A stretch of DNA of 64,000 nucleotides from NCBI RefSeq assembly GCF_035989305.1, contig NZ_CP108514.1, forward strand, positions 434,001-498,000. Reading direction: 5' to 3'. Source of the DNA: Streptomyces sp. NBC_01233. GTDB lineage: Bacteria > Actinomycetota > Actinomycetes > Streptomycetales > Streptomycetaceae. The position numbers were made by a program, and so were the translations under genes. Below are positions 23,819-33,241 of this stretch, one piece after another. Every line of letters begins with the position of its first letter. Position 1 is the first letter of the stretch. Under the pieces are notes generated by a model. That model saw only the letters and a program-made list of their open reading frames with translations. It had not been told where the DNA came from and did no database searches.

Positions 23819-25414
23819 TCAGGAGAAGGGAACCCGGTCCGGGCGGCAGACCGTGCCGGGTGGCGGAAGCGTCCCGTCGACGAAGTAGCGGCTCTCGTAC
23901 GCGCTGATGCAGCTGCTGCCGTTGTTGAACAGCGCGGTGTGCCCATAGCCGTCGTTGGTGAGCAGGCGGGCGTCGGCCAGCTCACCGGCCATGGCCTGGG
24001 CACCCGCGTAGGGCGTGGAGGGGTCGTACCGGGTCCCGATCACCAGGACGGGACGGGCGGTGGGCGTGTTCCACGGGCCGTCGTACCCGGCGGCGGCCCT
24101 GGCCGGCCAGGTGGCACAGGGCTCCGCCGCCCACGTCCAGAAGCGTCCCGCGTCGCCGGCCCGCCGGGCGCTGTCCTCCTCCAGGGCCTGGTACGCGGAG
24201 GGGTCGCGCGGGTTCGGGCTGTCGGCGCACCAGACGGCCGCCGCCTGCTCGTCCCCCAGGTACGGGTTCGGCCGGTCCACCGGGGGCGGCGGCGGGTACA
24301 CCGGGGGCTTGGGCGCGCGGCCCTGCGACAGCTCCTGGAGCCTGCCCGCGAGAGCCGTCCAGCCTGGGTCGACGATGTAGAGGCCGTTGACCGTGTCGGC
24401 GACCGTCTTGGCGTACGTCCACGGGCCGATCGGACGCTCCCGCAGCCGCTGCATCAGCCTGTCGAACTTGTCACGGGTGGCCTCGGGGCTGCCCGCCGAG
24501 AAAGCGCAGCGGGCCGCGGGCGCCGATCCGCACAGGGTGAGGAACCGGTCCAGGGTGGCCGCGGCGGTGCGGTCCGAGCCCATGCGCAGGAGGGTCGTGG
24601 TGCGGGGATCGCCCTGCCGGGCGCCGTCAGTCCAGGCCCGGGGGGCTATGTTGCTGTCGAGGACCATGGCGCGGACGCTGCCTGGGAAGAGGTTGGCGTA
24701 GGTGGCGCCGAGGATCGTGCCGTAGGAGACGCCCAGGTAGTTCAGCTGTCCTTCGCCCACCGACCGGCGGAGCAGGTCGAGGTCCCGGGCGGTGTCGGCG
24801 GTCGACACGTGGCGCAGCAGGTCCGGGTCGCGCTTCTCGCAGCGCCGGCCGAGGTCCTCGTACGCGTCGATCCACGCCTTCCGCTCCTGCGCGCCCACCG
24901 GGAAGCCGCCGGGTGGGCGGGCCGCCCAGGTACTGGCTTCCTCCGTGGTGTCGAAGCAGTTCACGGCGGTGCTGTTGCCGATCCCACGCGGGTCCCAGCT
25001 GACGATGTCGAACCGTTCCCGCAGTTCCCTGGGGAAGGCGTCGTAGTTCTGCGGCACCTGCACGGTCCCGGGGCCGCCGGGACCGCCGGGGTTCACGAAC
25101 AGGGTGCCGATCCGCCGGCCGGGATCGGTGGCCTGCCGGCGGACGACCGCCAGGTCGACGGTGCGGCCCGCGGGGGCGGCGTGGTCGAGCGGCACCTTCA
25201 CCGTGGCGCAGTCCCACGGGCTGCCGGGCTTGCACGGACTCCAGTCCAGCTTCGGAACGGTCGCCGAGGGTGACGGTGTGGTAGCTGTGAGCGCCGGGGG
25301 CGCGCTGTGTGCGGCGGCCGGTCCGGGCCCGGTGAGCAGCGCCGAGCAGGCCAGCGCCGCGGTGAGGACTGCCGCACGGCGTCGGCGGCGGGCTGTGGGA
25401 CCTGGTGCGTACAT
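23819..25414 (-). CDS. Secreted alpha/beta-hydrolase, S33 tripeptidyl aminopeptidase-like
   Basis: A 531-residue exported peptidase starting at ATG 25412-25414. The signal peptide has an RRRRRAAVLTAALACSALL core followed by an Ala-rich cleavage zone. The hydrolase core shows GTLFVNPGGPGGPGT (oxyanion loop), NYLGVSYGTILGATY (nucleophile Ser in GVSYGT), a late RYDPSTP aspartate and NDGYGHTALF (catalytic His). A cap domain and the typical C-terminal TAP_C domain are present. This matches the Streptomyces SlpD/SlpE and tripeptidyl aminopeptidase family, which trims N-terminal peptides from secreted proteins. Confidence 0.9.
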   Translation of the reverse strand: MYAPGPTARRRRRAAVLTAALACSALLTGPGPAAAHSAPPALTATTPSPSATVPKLDWSPCKPGSPWDCATVKVPLDHAAPAGRTVDLAVVRRQATDPGRRIGTLFVNPGGPGGPGTVQVPQNYDAFPRELRERFDIVSWDPRGIGNSTAVNCFDTTEEASTWAARPPGGFPVGAQERKAWIDAYEDLGRRCEKRDPDLLRHVSTADTARDLDLLRRSVGEGQLNYLGVSYGTILGATYANLFPGSVRAMVLDSNIAPRAWTDGARQGDPRTTTLLRMGSDRTAAATLDRFLTLCGSAPAARCAFSAGSPEATRDKFDRLMQRLRERPIGPWTYAKTVADTVNGLYIVDPGWTALAGRLQELSQGRAPKPPVYPPPPPVDRPNPYLGDEQAAAVWCADSPNPRDPSAYQALEEDSARRAGDAGRFWTWAAEPCATWPARAAAGYDGPWNTPTARPVLVIGTRYDPSTPYAGAQAMAGELADARLLTNDGYGHTALFNNGSSCISAYESRYFVDGTLPPPGTVCRPDRVPFS

Positions 25415-25596
25415 GTTCCGCCCTCCTCCGTCACGGCGAGGGCTCGGTCCGGCGGTCCATGCCGCCGCATCGGTACACACGCCTCTGCCACCACGAAACC
25501 GCGATGGGGCAGCGCGCGCGAGCCGGGCGCGGGACCTGTGCGGGCCTGGCCGACGGCTCGCTCCCCGGCGCCCGACGACGGGGGTAGGTTGGACGC

Positions 25597-26454
25597 GTGA
25601 TCGACTTTCTCGGGGGCGCCCCGGTCTCAGGCAGTCTCGACGTCGTCTGGCACGCGGGCTGGCCCTCCCCGAAGCACGACCCGGCCCCGGAGATCCAGGT
25701 CCATGCCTACTCCGAACACACGGTGATCCTGCGCCAGAACAAGTCCGTGCACTACGAAGCCCCGTTCCTCTTCCTCCTCTTCGGCAATGACCGGGCGCTG
25801 CTCCTCGACACGGGCGCGTCCGCCGACCCGACGCACTTCCCCCTGCGGGAAACGGTCGACCGGCTCGTCACGGACTGGCTGGAACGCCACCCGAGGCCCG
25901 CGTACTCGCTTCTGGTCGCCCACACCCACGGACACGGCGACCACGTCGCGGCGGACCCGCAGTTCGCGGACCGGCCCCTCACCACGGTCGTGGGACCCGG
26001 ACTCGACGAGGTCACGGCCGCCTTCGGCCTCGCCGACTGGCCGCACCGCACCGGCGCACTGGACCTGGGCGGCCGGATCCTCGACCTAATCCCCGGCCCC
26101 GGCCACCAGCAGGCCGCCCTGGTCTTCCACGACCGCCACACCGGCCTCTTGCTGACCGGCGACTCCCTCTATCGGGGGCGGCTCTACATCGAGGACCGGA
26201 CGGCCTACTCGGCCACCGTCGACCGGCTGCTGGACTTCTGCGCCACCCGGCCGGTCCGCCATGTCCTCGGCTGCCACATCGAGATGACCACGGCGGGCGA
26301 GGACTACCCCCGCGGCACCGTGTACCAGCCGGACGAGCCGCCGCTCCAGCTCACCGCAGGCCATCTGCGCACGCTGCGCAGGGCCCTCGACGAGACGGCG
26401 GACCGCCACGGCACGCACCCCTACGGGGAGTTCGTCCTCGTGTACCGGGACTGA
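25597..26454 (+). CDS. MBL-fold metallo-hydrolase
   Basis: A 285-residue protein starting at GTG 25597-25599. The zinc-binding signature HTHGHGDH sits near residue 109, followed by the fourth and fifth ligands in GPGHQQAALVF and LLTGDSLYRGRLY, and a terminal LGCHIEM. The layout is that of class-B beta-lactamase-fold hydrolases, closest to glyoxalase-II/quinolone-type or lactonase-like enzymes. The substrate is not evident. It has no clear operon partner; a small zinc-ribbon-like gene is convergent downstream. Confidence 0.9.
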   Translation: MIDFLGGAPVSGSLDVVWHAGWPSPKHDPAPEIQVHAYSEHTVILRQNKSVHYEAPFLFLLFGNDRALLLDTGASADPTHFPLRETVDRLVTDWLERHPRPAYSLLVAHTHGHGDHVAADPQFADRPLTTVVGPGLDEVTAAFGLADWPHRTGALDLGGRILDLIPGPGHQQAALVFHDRHTGLLLTGDSLYRGRLYIEDRTAYSATVDRLLDFCATRPVRHVLGCHIEMTTAGEDYPRGTVYQPDEPPLQLTAGHLRTLRRALDETADRHGTHPYGEFVLVYRD

Positions 26455-26528
26455 CCGGCGGTGAGCGCCGCCGCTCCCGGCCGGGAGCGGGGCGAAACGG
26501 GGTGTCGGCGGCGCGTGGGCCGCCACCG

Positions 26529-26765
26529 CTAGGTGAGGCGGTCCGGGGCCGGCGGCGGGGTGACCGCCAGGACCGGTGGGGCCGGCGTCGACCAGCGGTG
26601 GCCACACGGGTCGAAGACCAGCATCACCGGCCGGCCGGGTCGCTGGCGCCAGGAGATGCGTTCCGGTGGGCCGTCGCACACCGGACAGCAGGGCAGCGGT
26701 CCGGGCTCCGCCTCCGGCACGCGGTCGGGGGCGGCCGCGAGCGGCGTGGCGTACGGATCGCGCAT
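26529..26765 (-). CDS. Small Cys/His-containing hypothetical protein
   Basis: A 78-residue protein starting at ATG 26763-26765 with GGGAG upstream. The centre carries CCPVCDGPPERISWRQRPGR followed by VFDPCGHRW, giving a Cys-x2-Cys pair and a later Cys-Gly-His, a plausible single zinc-binding knuckle. The flanks are Pro/Ala-rich. I do not recognise a named family. Similar short proteins are common in Streptomyces with no known role. Confidence 0.6.
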   Translation of the reverse strand: MRDPYATPLAAAPDRVPEAEPGPLPCCPVCDGPPERISWRQRPGRPVMLVFDPCGHRWSTPAPPVLAVTPPPAPDRLT

Positions 26766-26912
26766 GGAGGCTCCCTGGTCGTGCGTGCGGTCTGGCTGAT
26801 CGCACTGTGCCATGGACGTGCCCCTCTCCGCACGGGCGAATCATCCAGTGTTTTGGCTGGTCAGAGGTGTGGTCACCAGGAAAATTCCGGTGCTCTTGCG
26901 GGCACTTGGTGA

Positions 26913-27581
26913 TCAACCGCTCGCACAACCGGCCTCCACCAGGCCCGATTCGTAGGCCGCGATCACCGCCTGCGCACGGTCACGGACGCCCAGCTTGGCG
27001 AAGATGCCGGTGATGTGGTTCTTGACCGTGGAGACACTGATGTCCAGGTCCAGGGCGATCTCGGCATTGCCCCGGCCGCCGGCCAGCAGCCGCCAGATCT
27101 CCAGCTCGCGCGGGGTGAGTTCGGCCGGGGTCTCGCCGGCCCACGACCTCGGCCGCACGGGGGTCCGCACGTAGGCGGAGATGAGCCGGGTCAGCAGCCG
27201 CGGCGCGACGGCGGCCTCGCCGGTGTGGACGATGCGGACCGCGGCGATCAGCTCCTCCGGAGAGATGTCCTTGGGCAGGAAGCCGTACGCGCCGGCGCGC
27301 AGGGCGGCGACCACGTACTCGTCCATGTCGAAGGTGCTGAGGGCGAGGACGCGCGTCGAGGGGAGCGTCCGCGCGAGCTCCTCGGTGGCCTGGACCCCGT
27401 CGAGGACCGGCATCCGGATGTCCATGACGACCACGTCGGGCCGCAGCTCGTGGGCGAGGGCGACGGCCCGGGCCCCGTCCTCGGCCTCGCCCACGACCTC
27501 GAACTCCGGGTCGGGGCCGAGGATCAGGGCCAGGCCGCGCCGCACCAGCGGCTGGTCGTCGGCTACGAGCACGCGGATCAT
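26913..27581 (-). CDS. NarL/LuxR-family response regulator
   Basis: A 222-residue response regulator. The receiver domain has the acidic pocket (VADDQP), the phosphoacceptor Asp in DVVVMDIRMPVLDG near residue 55 and the conserved Lys in GFLPKDISPEELI. The C-terminal LuxR HTH contains LTPRELEIWRLLAGGRGNAE and STVKNHITGIFAKLGVRDRA. The ATG at 27579-27581 overlaps the stop of the histidine kinase gene (ATGA). It probably controls the divergent MMPL transporter. Confidence 0.95.
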   Translation of the reverse strand: MIRVLVADDQPLVRRGLALILGPDPEFEVVGEAEDGARAVALAHELRPDVVVMDIRMPVLDGVQATEELARTLPSTRVLALSTFDMDEYVVAALRAGAYGFLPKDISPEELIAAVRIVHTGEAAVAPRLLTRLISAYVRTPVRPRSWAGETPAELTPRELEIWRLLAGGRGNAEIALDLDISVSTVKNHITGIFAKLGVRDRAQAVIAAYESGLVEAGCASG

Positions 27582-28879
27582 CGGTGCCGTTCCTCTCTCT
27601 CGCCCTCCCCGGGGCCCGGGACCGGGACCGGGAGGCGGGCCGCCACCCGGAAGCCCCCGCCGTCGAGTGCGGCGGCCTCCAGGGTTCCGCCCTGCAGGGC
27701 GACACGCTCGTGCATACCGATCAGACCGTACCCGGAGCGCGCCCCGGGCCGGGAGGCCGGCGCCTGCGCTCCCGCCCCGTCGTCGCGCACCTCCACGACC
27801 ACCTCGTCCCGGCGGTAGGTGAGCCGTACGTGGGCCCTCGCCTGCCCCGCGTGCTTGCGGGTGTTGGTCAGGGCCTCCTGGACGATCCGGAAGACGGTGA
27901 GGCCCACGGTCGGCGGCAGCGGGCGGACCGGGCCGTCGACGCTGAACTCGGTCTCCGTACCGGCCAGCCGGGACTCGGTGATGATCCGGTCGAGGTCACC
28001 GGCTCCCGGCTGCGGGGCCGGCGGGGTGCGCTCCGGCTCCTCCCCGGCCCGTAGTACGTCGAGGAGTTGGCGCATCTCGCGCAGCGCCATCCGCCCGGAG
28101 TCCTCCAGGGTCACGAGGGCCTCCCGGACGACCTCCGGATCGTGCGCCAGGTTGGCGCGGGCTCCGCCGGCCATCAGCTGCATGGTGGTGATGTGGTGGG
28201 CCACGATGTCGTGCAGTTCGCGGGCGATCCGGCGGCGCTCCTCGGCCACCGCCCGGTCGGCGAGCAGGGTCCGGTGGACCTCGGCCTCCCGCTGCCGGTG
28301 GTTGACCACGGCGGCCGCGCCGACGGCGCCGAGGGTGCCGATCAGGTTCGCGACCAGGCCCGACCAGCCGAAGGGCAGGGGCCAGCCGCCCTGGCCGGCG
28401 GGGATCAGCGGCACCGCCGTGACCGCCGCTGCCGCGGCCACGGCGGGACGGCTGAACCGGGCCACCGTGTAGAGGGCCACCATCAGGGTGAGGGTGAAGT
28501 GCGGGGTCGGCGGGGTGGTCAGGTTCACGAGCACGCCCAGGGCCAGTACGGCTGCGAGCACCGTCACCGGCCGCGCGCGCCGGGCGATCAGGGGCATCGC
28601 CGAGAAGACCAGGGAGACGGCCGCGGTCACGCTCAGGACCCGGCCCTCGGTCTGCATGCCTAGGGAGTAGCCGACGAGGTCGATGGTGCCGGCCGCGACC
28701 GCCACGAGTGCGTCGTTGCGCGTCCACGGTGAGCGGTCGGCGCCGCGGTCCGCACCCGGCTCCGCAACCGGGTCGCCTGACCGGCCGGCGTCGCGGTCCG
28801 TGGCGCGGTCCGCACCGGCACGCGCGCCGCCGTTCCCTTCCGCTCCCACCGTCACACCCACACCCACACCCACACCCAT
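27578..28879 (-). CDS. NarL-type sensor histidine kinase
   Basis: A 433-residue kinase. The N-terminal half contains about five or six transmembrane segments with no large extracellular loop, so sensing is probably within the membrane. The HisKA_3 dimerisation box is RIARELHDIVAHHITTMQLM, with the phosphorylated His in ELHD, and the ATPase domain has RIVQEALTNTRKHAG and GYGLIGMHERVALQGG. I start at ATG 28877-28879, where GGGGAGG lies about nine bases upstream; the first residues, GVGVGVGV, come from a CACACC microsatellite. It forms an operon with the response regulator. Confidence 0.88.
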   Translation of the reverse strand: MGVGVGVGVTVGAEGNGGARAGADRATDRDAGRSGDPVAEPGADRGADRSPWTRNDALVAVAAGTIDLVGYSLGMQTEGRVLSVTAAVSLVFSAMPLIARRARPVTVLAAVLALGVLVNLTTPPTPHFTLTLMVALYTVARFSRPAVAAAAAVTAVPLIPAGQGGWPLPFGWSGLVANLIGTLGAVGAAAVVNHRQREAEVHRTLLADRAVAEERRRIARELHDIVAHHITTMQLMAGGARANLAHDPEVVREALVTLEDSGRMALREMRQLLDVLRAGEEPERTPPAPQPGAGDLDRIITESRLAGTETEFSVDGPVRPLPPTVGLTVFRIVQEALTNTRKHAGQARAHVRLTYRRDEVVVEVRDDGAGAQAPASRPGARSGYGLIGMHERVALQGGTLEAAALDGGGFRVAARLPVPVPGPGEGEREERHR

Positions 28880-29153
28880 GCTGCCGGTCCTCCCCGTCGA
28901 CCACGCCTCCCGGCAGGTGCCGGGCTCGCGCGGCCGCGCTCTCCGGTGATCCATTCTGGCACCGGTCTCGTCCACTGCCACCAGTCCCCGGTGTGGGCCC
29001 GTACCAGGACTCCGGTCCTGGTCGGCGTCCCCGTCCGGACCCTGGTCCCGCGGTCCGGATCCTCCCCTGCCCCGACGTTTTCCCCGCTCCCCGCTGATGG
29101 TCTGGAGTCAGGCCGGGAACCCCGGCCGGCACCGTACAGACCGGAGGAGACCA

Positions 29154-31352
29154 GTGATCCGCGCCCTGACCCGATTCTCGACGCGAAGTCCATGGAAGGT
29201 CATCGCCCTGTGGGCGGTGCTGGGGATCGCAGCCACCATCGCGGGCCAGGCGTTCGTCTTCCGCGCCACCCAGCCCGGCAACGGCGGGTTCCTGCCCGCG
29301 CACTACGACTCGGCGGCCGCCCTGAAGATCGCCGAGGACCGGTTCGGTGTGAAGCCGGACGCCAACCTCCTGACCCTGCTGGTGGCCCGCTCGGACGGCG
29401 CGCCGCTCGGCGCCGCCGACGAGGAGCGCATCGACGCGCAGGCCGCGCAGTTGGCCCGGAAGCGGGTCGCCATGCCCAGGACCGAGGACACGATGCCCCT
29501 CGCCCAGGACCACTCGCAGATCCCCCGGGTCAGCCCGGCCATGACATCGCCCGACCGCTCCTTCCGCCTGCTCTCCGTCGAACTGACCGGAAACCCCGCC
29601 GATCCCGGGGTGCAGGACACCTACCGCGCCTTCCGGGATTCCGCACGGGACCGGTTCGCGCAGGAGGGACTGCGGACCGGATTCACCGGCGGGATCGCCG
29701 ACCGGGTGGACACGGCGGACGCCGAGAAGACCAGGACGACGGTGGTCGGGGCGGTCATGCTCGGGGTCATCGTCCTGCTGCACGTACTGGTCTTCCGCAG
29801 TGTCCTGGCGGCGCTGCTGCCGCTGCTCGCGGTCTCGGTCATCGGCGGCGCCGCGGCCGGCGTCGTGGTCGGCGCGGCGCTGCTGACCGGCACCGGACTG
29901 GCCGATTCCACGCCGGGGCTGATCAGCGTGGTGCTGGTGGGCATCGGCATCGACTACTTCCTCTTCCTCCTCTTCCGCTTCCGCGAGCAGCTGCGCGAAC
30001 ACCCCGAACAGTCCGGGCGTGAAGCGGCCTCCGAGGTCGCCGGGCGGGTGGGTACGGCCATCACCTCCGCGGCGCTGACCATCGTCGCCGCGTTCGCCAC
30101 GCTCGGGGTCGCCTCCTTCGGCCAGTTCCGGGTGCTCGGGCCGGCCATCGCCCTGTCGGTACTGGTGATGCTGCTGGGCAGCCTGACCCTGATGCCGGCC
30201 CTGCTGGCGGTCACCGGGCGCAGGATGTTCTGGCCCTCCCGGGCCCTGGAGCACGCTCCCCGCGCGGGCTCCGCCGCCCGGCTGGGCGACCGGGTGGCAC
30301 GTCGGCCGCTGGCGCTGGTCCTGGCCTCGGTGGCGCTGCTCGGCACGCTGGCCGCCGGTGTCATGGGGATGCGCATGGACTACGGGCAGGGCGGCGCGGG
30401 CGCGGAGCGCACGGCCGCGGTCGTCACCGCCGCCGAGATCTCACGTGCCCTGCCGGCCGGGGTGTCGGACCCGACCAGCGTGTTCGTCACGGCTTCCGAC
30501 GGCGGCGCACTCACCGTCGAGCGCCTGGGCGGGCTGTCCAAGGCGCTCGCCGGGGTCGACGGCGTGGGCCAGGTCGCGGAGACCGTGCTGAGCCAGGACC
30601 GGCGGGCGGCCCGCATCGACCTGTTCCTGACGGCCGACCCGCAGCGCAAGGAGGCGCGCGACCTGGTCACCGGCCCGGTCAGGGCCGCGGTGCGGGCCCA
30701 CGCGCCGGCCGGTACCGAGGCGCACGTGGGTGGTACGCCGGCGCTCTTCGCCGACATCTCGACCGCGGTGGACAAGGACCTGAAGGTGGTCTTCCCGGTG
30801 GCGGCCGTGCTCATCGCGCTGATCCTGCTCGCCCTGCTGCGCAGCCTGCTGGCGCCGGTGATCCTGCTGGCCGCGGTCGGACTCGGCTTCGCCGCGACCC
30901 TCGGCGCCTCGACCCTGGTGTTCCAGCGCGCGCTGGACCGGCCCGGCGTGGACTTCACCCTCCCGCTGGTGCTGTTCCTGTTCGTGGTCGCGCTGGGCAC
31001 CGACTACAACATCCTGATGAGCGACCGGATCCGGGAGGAGATGGAGCGGCCGGGTCCGGCACGGGCGGCGGTGGGCCGCGCCGTGCGGCACACAGCGCCC
31101 GCCATCGCCACGGCGGGCCTGGTGCTGGCCGCGTCCTTCGGCAGCCTGGCCGTCACCCCCGCTCCGTCCACCCAGCAGATCGGCTTCGCGACGGCCCTCG
31201 GGATCCTGCTCTCCGCCTTCGTCCTGTCGATCGTGCTGGTGCCCGCACTGGCCGCCCTGCTCGGCCGGTCCATCTGGTGGCCGGTGCGCCCGCGCCGCTC
31301 CCGCGCCGCCGCCGGTCCGAAGGAGGCCCCGGACCGCGTCCTGGTCGGCTGA
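29154..31352 (+). CDS. MMPL-family RND transporter
   Basis: A 732-residue membrane protein starting at GTG 29154-29156 behind GGAGGAGA. It has the MmpL layout of two halves, each one helix, a large extracytoplasmic porter loop and five helices. In the first half GIGIDYFLFLLFRFREQLRE is the GxGxDY-type proton-relay motif; the second half has VALGTDYNILMSDRIREEM. Such proteins export lipids or hydrophobic drugs using the proton gradient. It is divergent from a histidine kinase/response regulator pair that probably controls it. A strong hairpin terminator follows at 31371. Confidence 0.92.
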   Translation: MIRALTRFSTRSPWKVIALWAVLGIAATIAGQAFVFRATQPGNGGFLPAHYDSAAALKIAEDRFGVKPDANLLTLLVARSDGAPLGAADEERIDAQAAQLARKRVAMPRTEDTMPLAQDHSQIPRVSPAMTSPDRSFRLLSVELTGNPADPGVQDTYRAFRDSARDRFAQEGLRTGFTGGIADRVDTADAEKTRTTVVGAVMLGVIVLLHVLVFRSVLAALLPLLAVSVIGGAAAGVVVGAALLTGTGLADSTPGLISVVLVGIGIDYFLFLLFRFREQLREHPEQSGREAASEVAGRVGTAITSAALTIVAAFATLGVASFGQFRVLGPAIALSVLVMLLGSLTLMPALLAVTGRRMFWPSRALEHAPRAGSAARLGDRVARRPLALVLASVALLGTLAAGVMGMRMDYGQGGAGAERTAAVVTAAEISRALPAGVSDPTSVFVTASDGGALTVERLGGLSKALAGVDGVGQVAETVLSQDRRAARIDLFLTADPQRKEARDLVTGPVRAAVRAHAPAGTEAHVGGTPALFADISTAVDKDLKVVFPVAAVLIALILLALLRSLLAPVILLAAVGLGFAATLGASTLVFQRALDRPGVDFTLPLVLFLFVVALGTDYNILMSDRIREEMERPGPARAAVGRAVRHTAPAIATAGLVLAASFGSLAVTPAPSTQQIGFATALGILLSAFVLSIVLVPALAALLGRSIWWPVRPRRSRAAAGPKEAPDRVLVG

Positions 31353-31370
31353 GCCACCGCGCGGACGCAC

Positions 31371-31424
31371 GAAGGCGCCGGCGCGTGCAGGGCCTCGTAC
31401 GGTCCTGCGCGCGCCGGCGCCTTC
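31371..31424. terminator. Bidirectional intrinsic terminator hairpin
   Basis: A perfect 15-bp stem (GAAGGCGCCGGCGCG at 31371-31385 and its complement at 31410-31424) continues, after one mismatch, with a five-base inner stem GCAGG/CCTGC. It lies between the convergent MMPL and betaine ABC genes. There is no long T-tract, as is common in Streptomyces terminators. Confidence 0.9.
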
Positions 31425-31460
31425 GGTGTCAGGCGAGCTCGTCGGTGTCAGGCGAGCTCG
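31423..31460. repeat. Perfect 19-bp tandem duplication at a stop codon
   Basis: The 19-mer TCGGTGTCAGGCGAGCTCG occurs twice back to back (31423-31441 and 31442-31460). The second copy contains the stop codon and last codons of the betaine permease/binding-protein gene, so the gene's C-terminal coding end is duplicated downstream. It abuts the terminator stem, which suggests replication slippage at the hairpin. Confidence 0.95.
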
Positions 31461-33241
31461 TCGACCTCGGGGTGGTCCGCCAGCCAGGCGCGGACCGCTT
31501 CCTGCTCCTTGCCCTTCCCAGTGTCCTGGATCTTCGCCTCCAGGCTGGTCAGCTGCTCCTCGGTGAGCTTGAACGAGCTCAGCCAGCGGGCCACTTCGGG
31601 CTCGTCTGCGGCGAAGCCCTTGCGGGCCAGGGTGTGGATCCCGTCGCCCTTGCCCCAGGCGCCCTTCGGGTCCTCCAGCTTGGTCAGCTCGTACGTGGAG
31701 TACGCCCAGTGCGGGGACCACAGCACGACCGCCACGGGCTCCTTCTTCTCGTAGGCCCGCTTGAGCTCGGCGAGCATGCCGGGGGTGGAGCCGTCGACGA
31801 CCTGGTACTCGCCTTCGAGGCCGTACTCCTTCAGGACCTTGTCCTTCAGGATGGACATGGCTCCGGCGCTCGGCTCGATGCCGATGATGCGGCCCTTGAA
31901 CTGACCGGCCTTGCCCTTGAGGTCGGCGAGCGAGCGGACGTCCTTCATGTACGAGGGCACGGACAGCTCCAGGGAGGTGGGGCCGTACCAGGAGCCGAGG
32001 TCCTCCAGCTTGTTCCCGTACTTCTCCCAGTACTGCGCGTGCGTGACGGGCAGCCAGGAGTCGGTCTGGAAGTCGAGCTGGCCGCCGGCCAGGCCTGTGT
32101 AGAGGGCTCCGGCCTCCAGCTGGCGGGCGTCGACCTTGAAGCCCCGCCGCTCCAGCAGCTCCTTCCACAGGAAGGTGGAGGCGATGCCCTCGTCCCACGG
32201 GATGTATCCGACGGAGACCGTGCGGCCCTTGCCGATGTTCGCGGCGCCTGCCGGTCCGTCCTCGGCGGTGGAGCCGCCGAAGGTGCTGAGGCCGCCCGCG
32301 ACGAGGGCGAGCACGACGGCGCCGCTGAGGGCGTGGGCGGGCCGGGGGCGGTGGTTCCACACCTTGGCCGCGCCGGTGGCCGCGGCCCTCGCCTTGGCCA
32401 GGGCGCGCCGGCCGAGCGGCGAGACCTGGCGGCCGAGCGCCCCGGTCATCCGGTCGAGGTACATGGCCAGGATGACGATGGAGATGCCCGCCTCGAAGCC
32501 GAGGCCGATGTCGACGTTGCCGATGGCGCGGTACACGGCGCCGCCGAGTCCGCCGCCGCCGACCATGCCGGCGATGACGACCATGGACAGGCCGAGCATG
32601 ATGACCTGGTTGATGCCCGCCATGATCGTCGGCAGGGCCAGGGGCAGCTGCACGCGGACGAGGGTGTCGCGCGGGGTGGTGCCGAAGGCCTCCGCGGCCT
32701 CGACGAGTTCCGCGTCGACCTGGCGGATGCCGAGCTCGGTCATCCGTACGCCCGGCGGCAGCGAGAAGATGATGGTGGCGATGATGCCGGGCACCACGCC
32801 CACCCCGAAGAAGATGATCCCGGGGATGAGGTAGACCATGGCCGGCATGGTCTGCATGAAGTCCAGGACGGGCCGCAGAAGGGCGCTGACCCGGTCGGAT
32901 CTGGAGGCCCAGATGCCGAGCGGGATCGCGAAGACCAGCGTGACGAGGGTCGCGACCAGGACGAGGGAGAGCGTGGACATCGCGTCGGACCACAGGTCGA
33001 CGGAGTCGATGAGCGCGAGGCCGGCGAAGGCCAGCAGGCCCGCGAGGAGCCCGCGCAGCCACCAGGATCCGACCGCGAGGATGCCCGCGAAGAGCAGCGG
33101 GGCGGGGGCGGAGAGAACGGCGTCGATGCCGTCGTAGAGTCCGGTCACGAGCGCGCTGATGGCGTCGAACAGCCAGGACAGGTGGCTCTGGAGGAAGTCG
33201 ACACCGCTGTCGACCCAGGCGCCGAGGTGCAGGCGGGGCAT
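31448..33241 (-). CDS. Fused permease/substrate-binding protein, betaine/choline ABC importer
   Basis: A 597-residue fusion in the OpuABC style. Residues about 1-300 are a ProW-type permease with DFMQTMPAMVYLIPGIIFFG and the EAA-loop region AAEAFGTTPRDTLVRVQLPL. Residues about 330-597 are an OpuAC/ProX binding domain (SVGYIPWDEGIASTFLWKEL, then TDSWLPVTHAQYWEKYG, with tryptophans likely forming the quaternary-ammonium cage). It is the second gene of the operon; its start overlaps the ATPase stop by one base. The substrate is probably glycine betaine or choline, for osmoprotection. Confidence 0.93.
   Translation of the reverse strand: MPRLHLGAWVDSGVDFLQSHLSWLFDAISALVTGLYDGIDAVLSAPAPLLFAGILAVGSWWLRGLLAGLLAFAGLALIDSVDLWSDAMSTLSLVLVATLVTLVFAIPLGIWASRSDRVSALLRPVLDFMQTMPAMVYLIPGIIFFGVGVVPGIIATIIFSLPPGVRMTELGIRQVDAELVEAAEAFGTTPRDTLVRVQLPLALPTIMAGINQVIMLGLSMVVIAGMVGGGGLGGAVYRAIGNVDIGLGFEAGISIVILAMYLDRMTGALGRQVSPLGRRALAKARAAATGAAKVWNHRPRPAHALSGAVVLALVAGGLSTFGGSTAEDGPAGAANIGKGRTVSVGYIPWDEGIASTFLWKELLERRGFKVDARQLEAGALYTGLAGGQLDFQTDSWLPVTHAQYWEKYGNKLEDLGSWYGPTSLELSVPSYMKDVRSLADLKGKAGQFKGRIIGIEPSAGAMSILKDKVLKEYGLEGEYQVVDGSTPGMLAELKRAYEKKEPVAVVLWSPHWAYSTYELTKLEDPKGAWGKGDGIHTLARKGFAADEPEVARWLSSFKLTEEQLTSLEAKIQDTGKGKEQEAVRAWLADHPEVDELA

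Noticed and set aside
20651..25273. A 1540-codon plus-strand open frame
   Set aside because: Entirely antisense to the GH31 and S33 genes; Gly/Val/Arg-rich with no recognisable domain.
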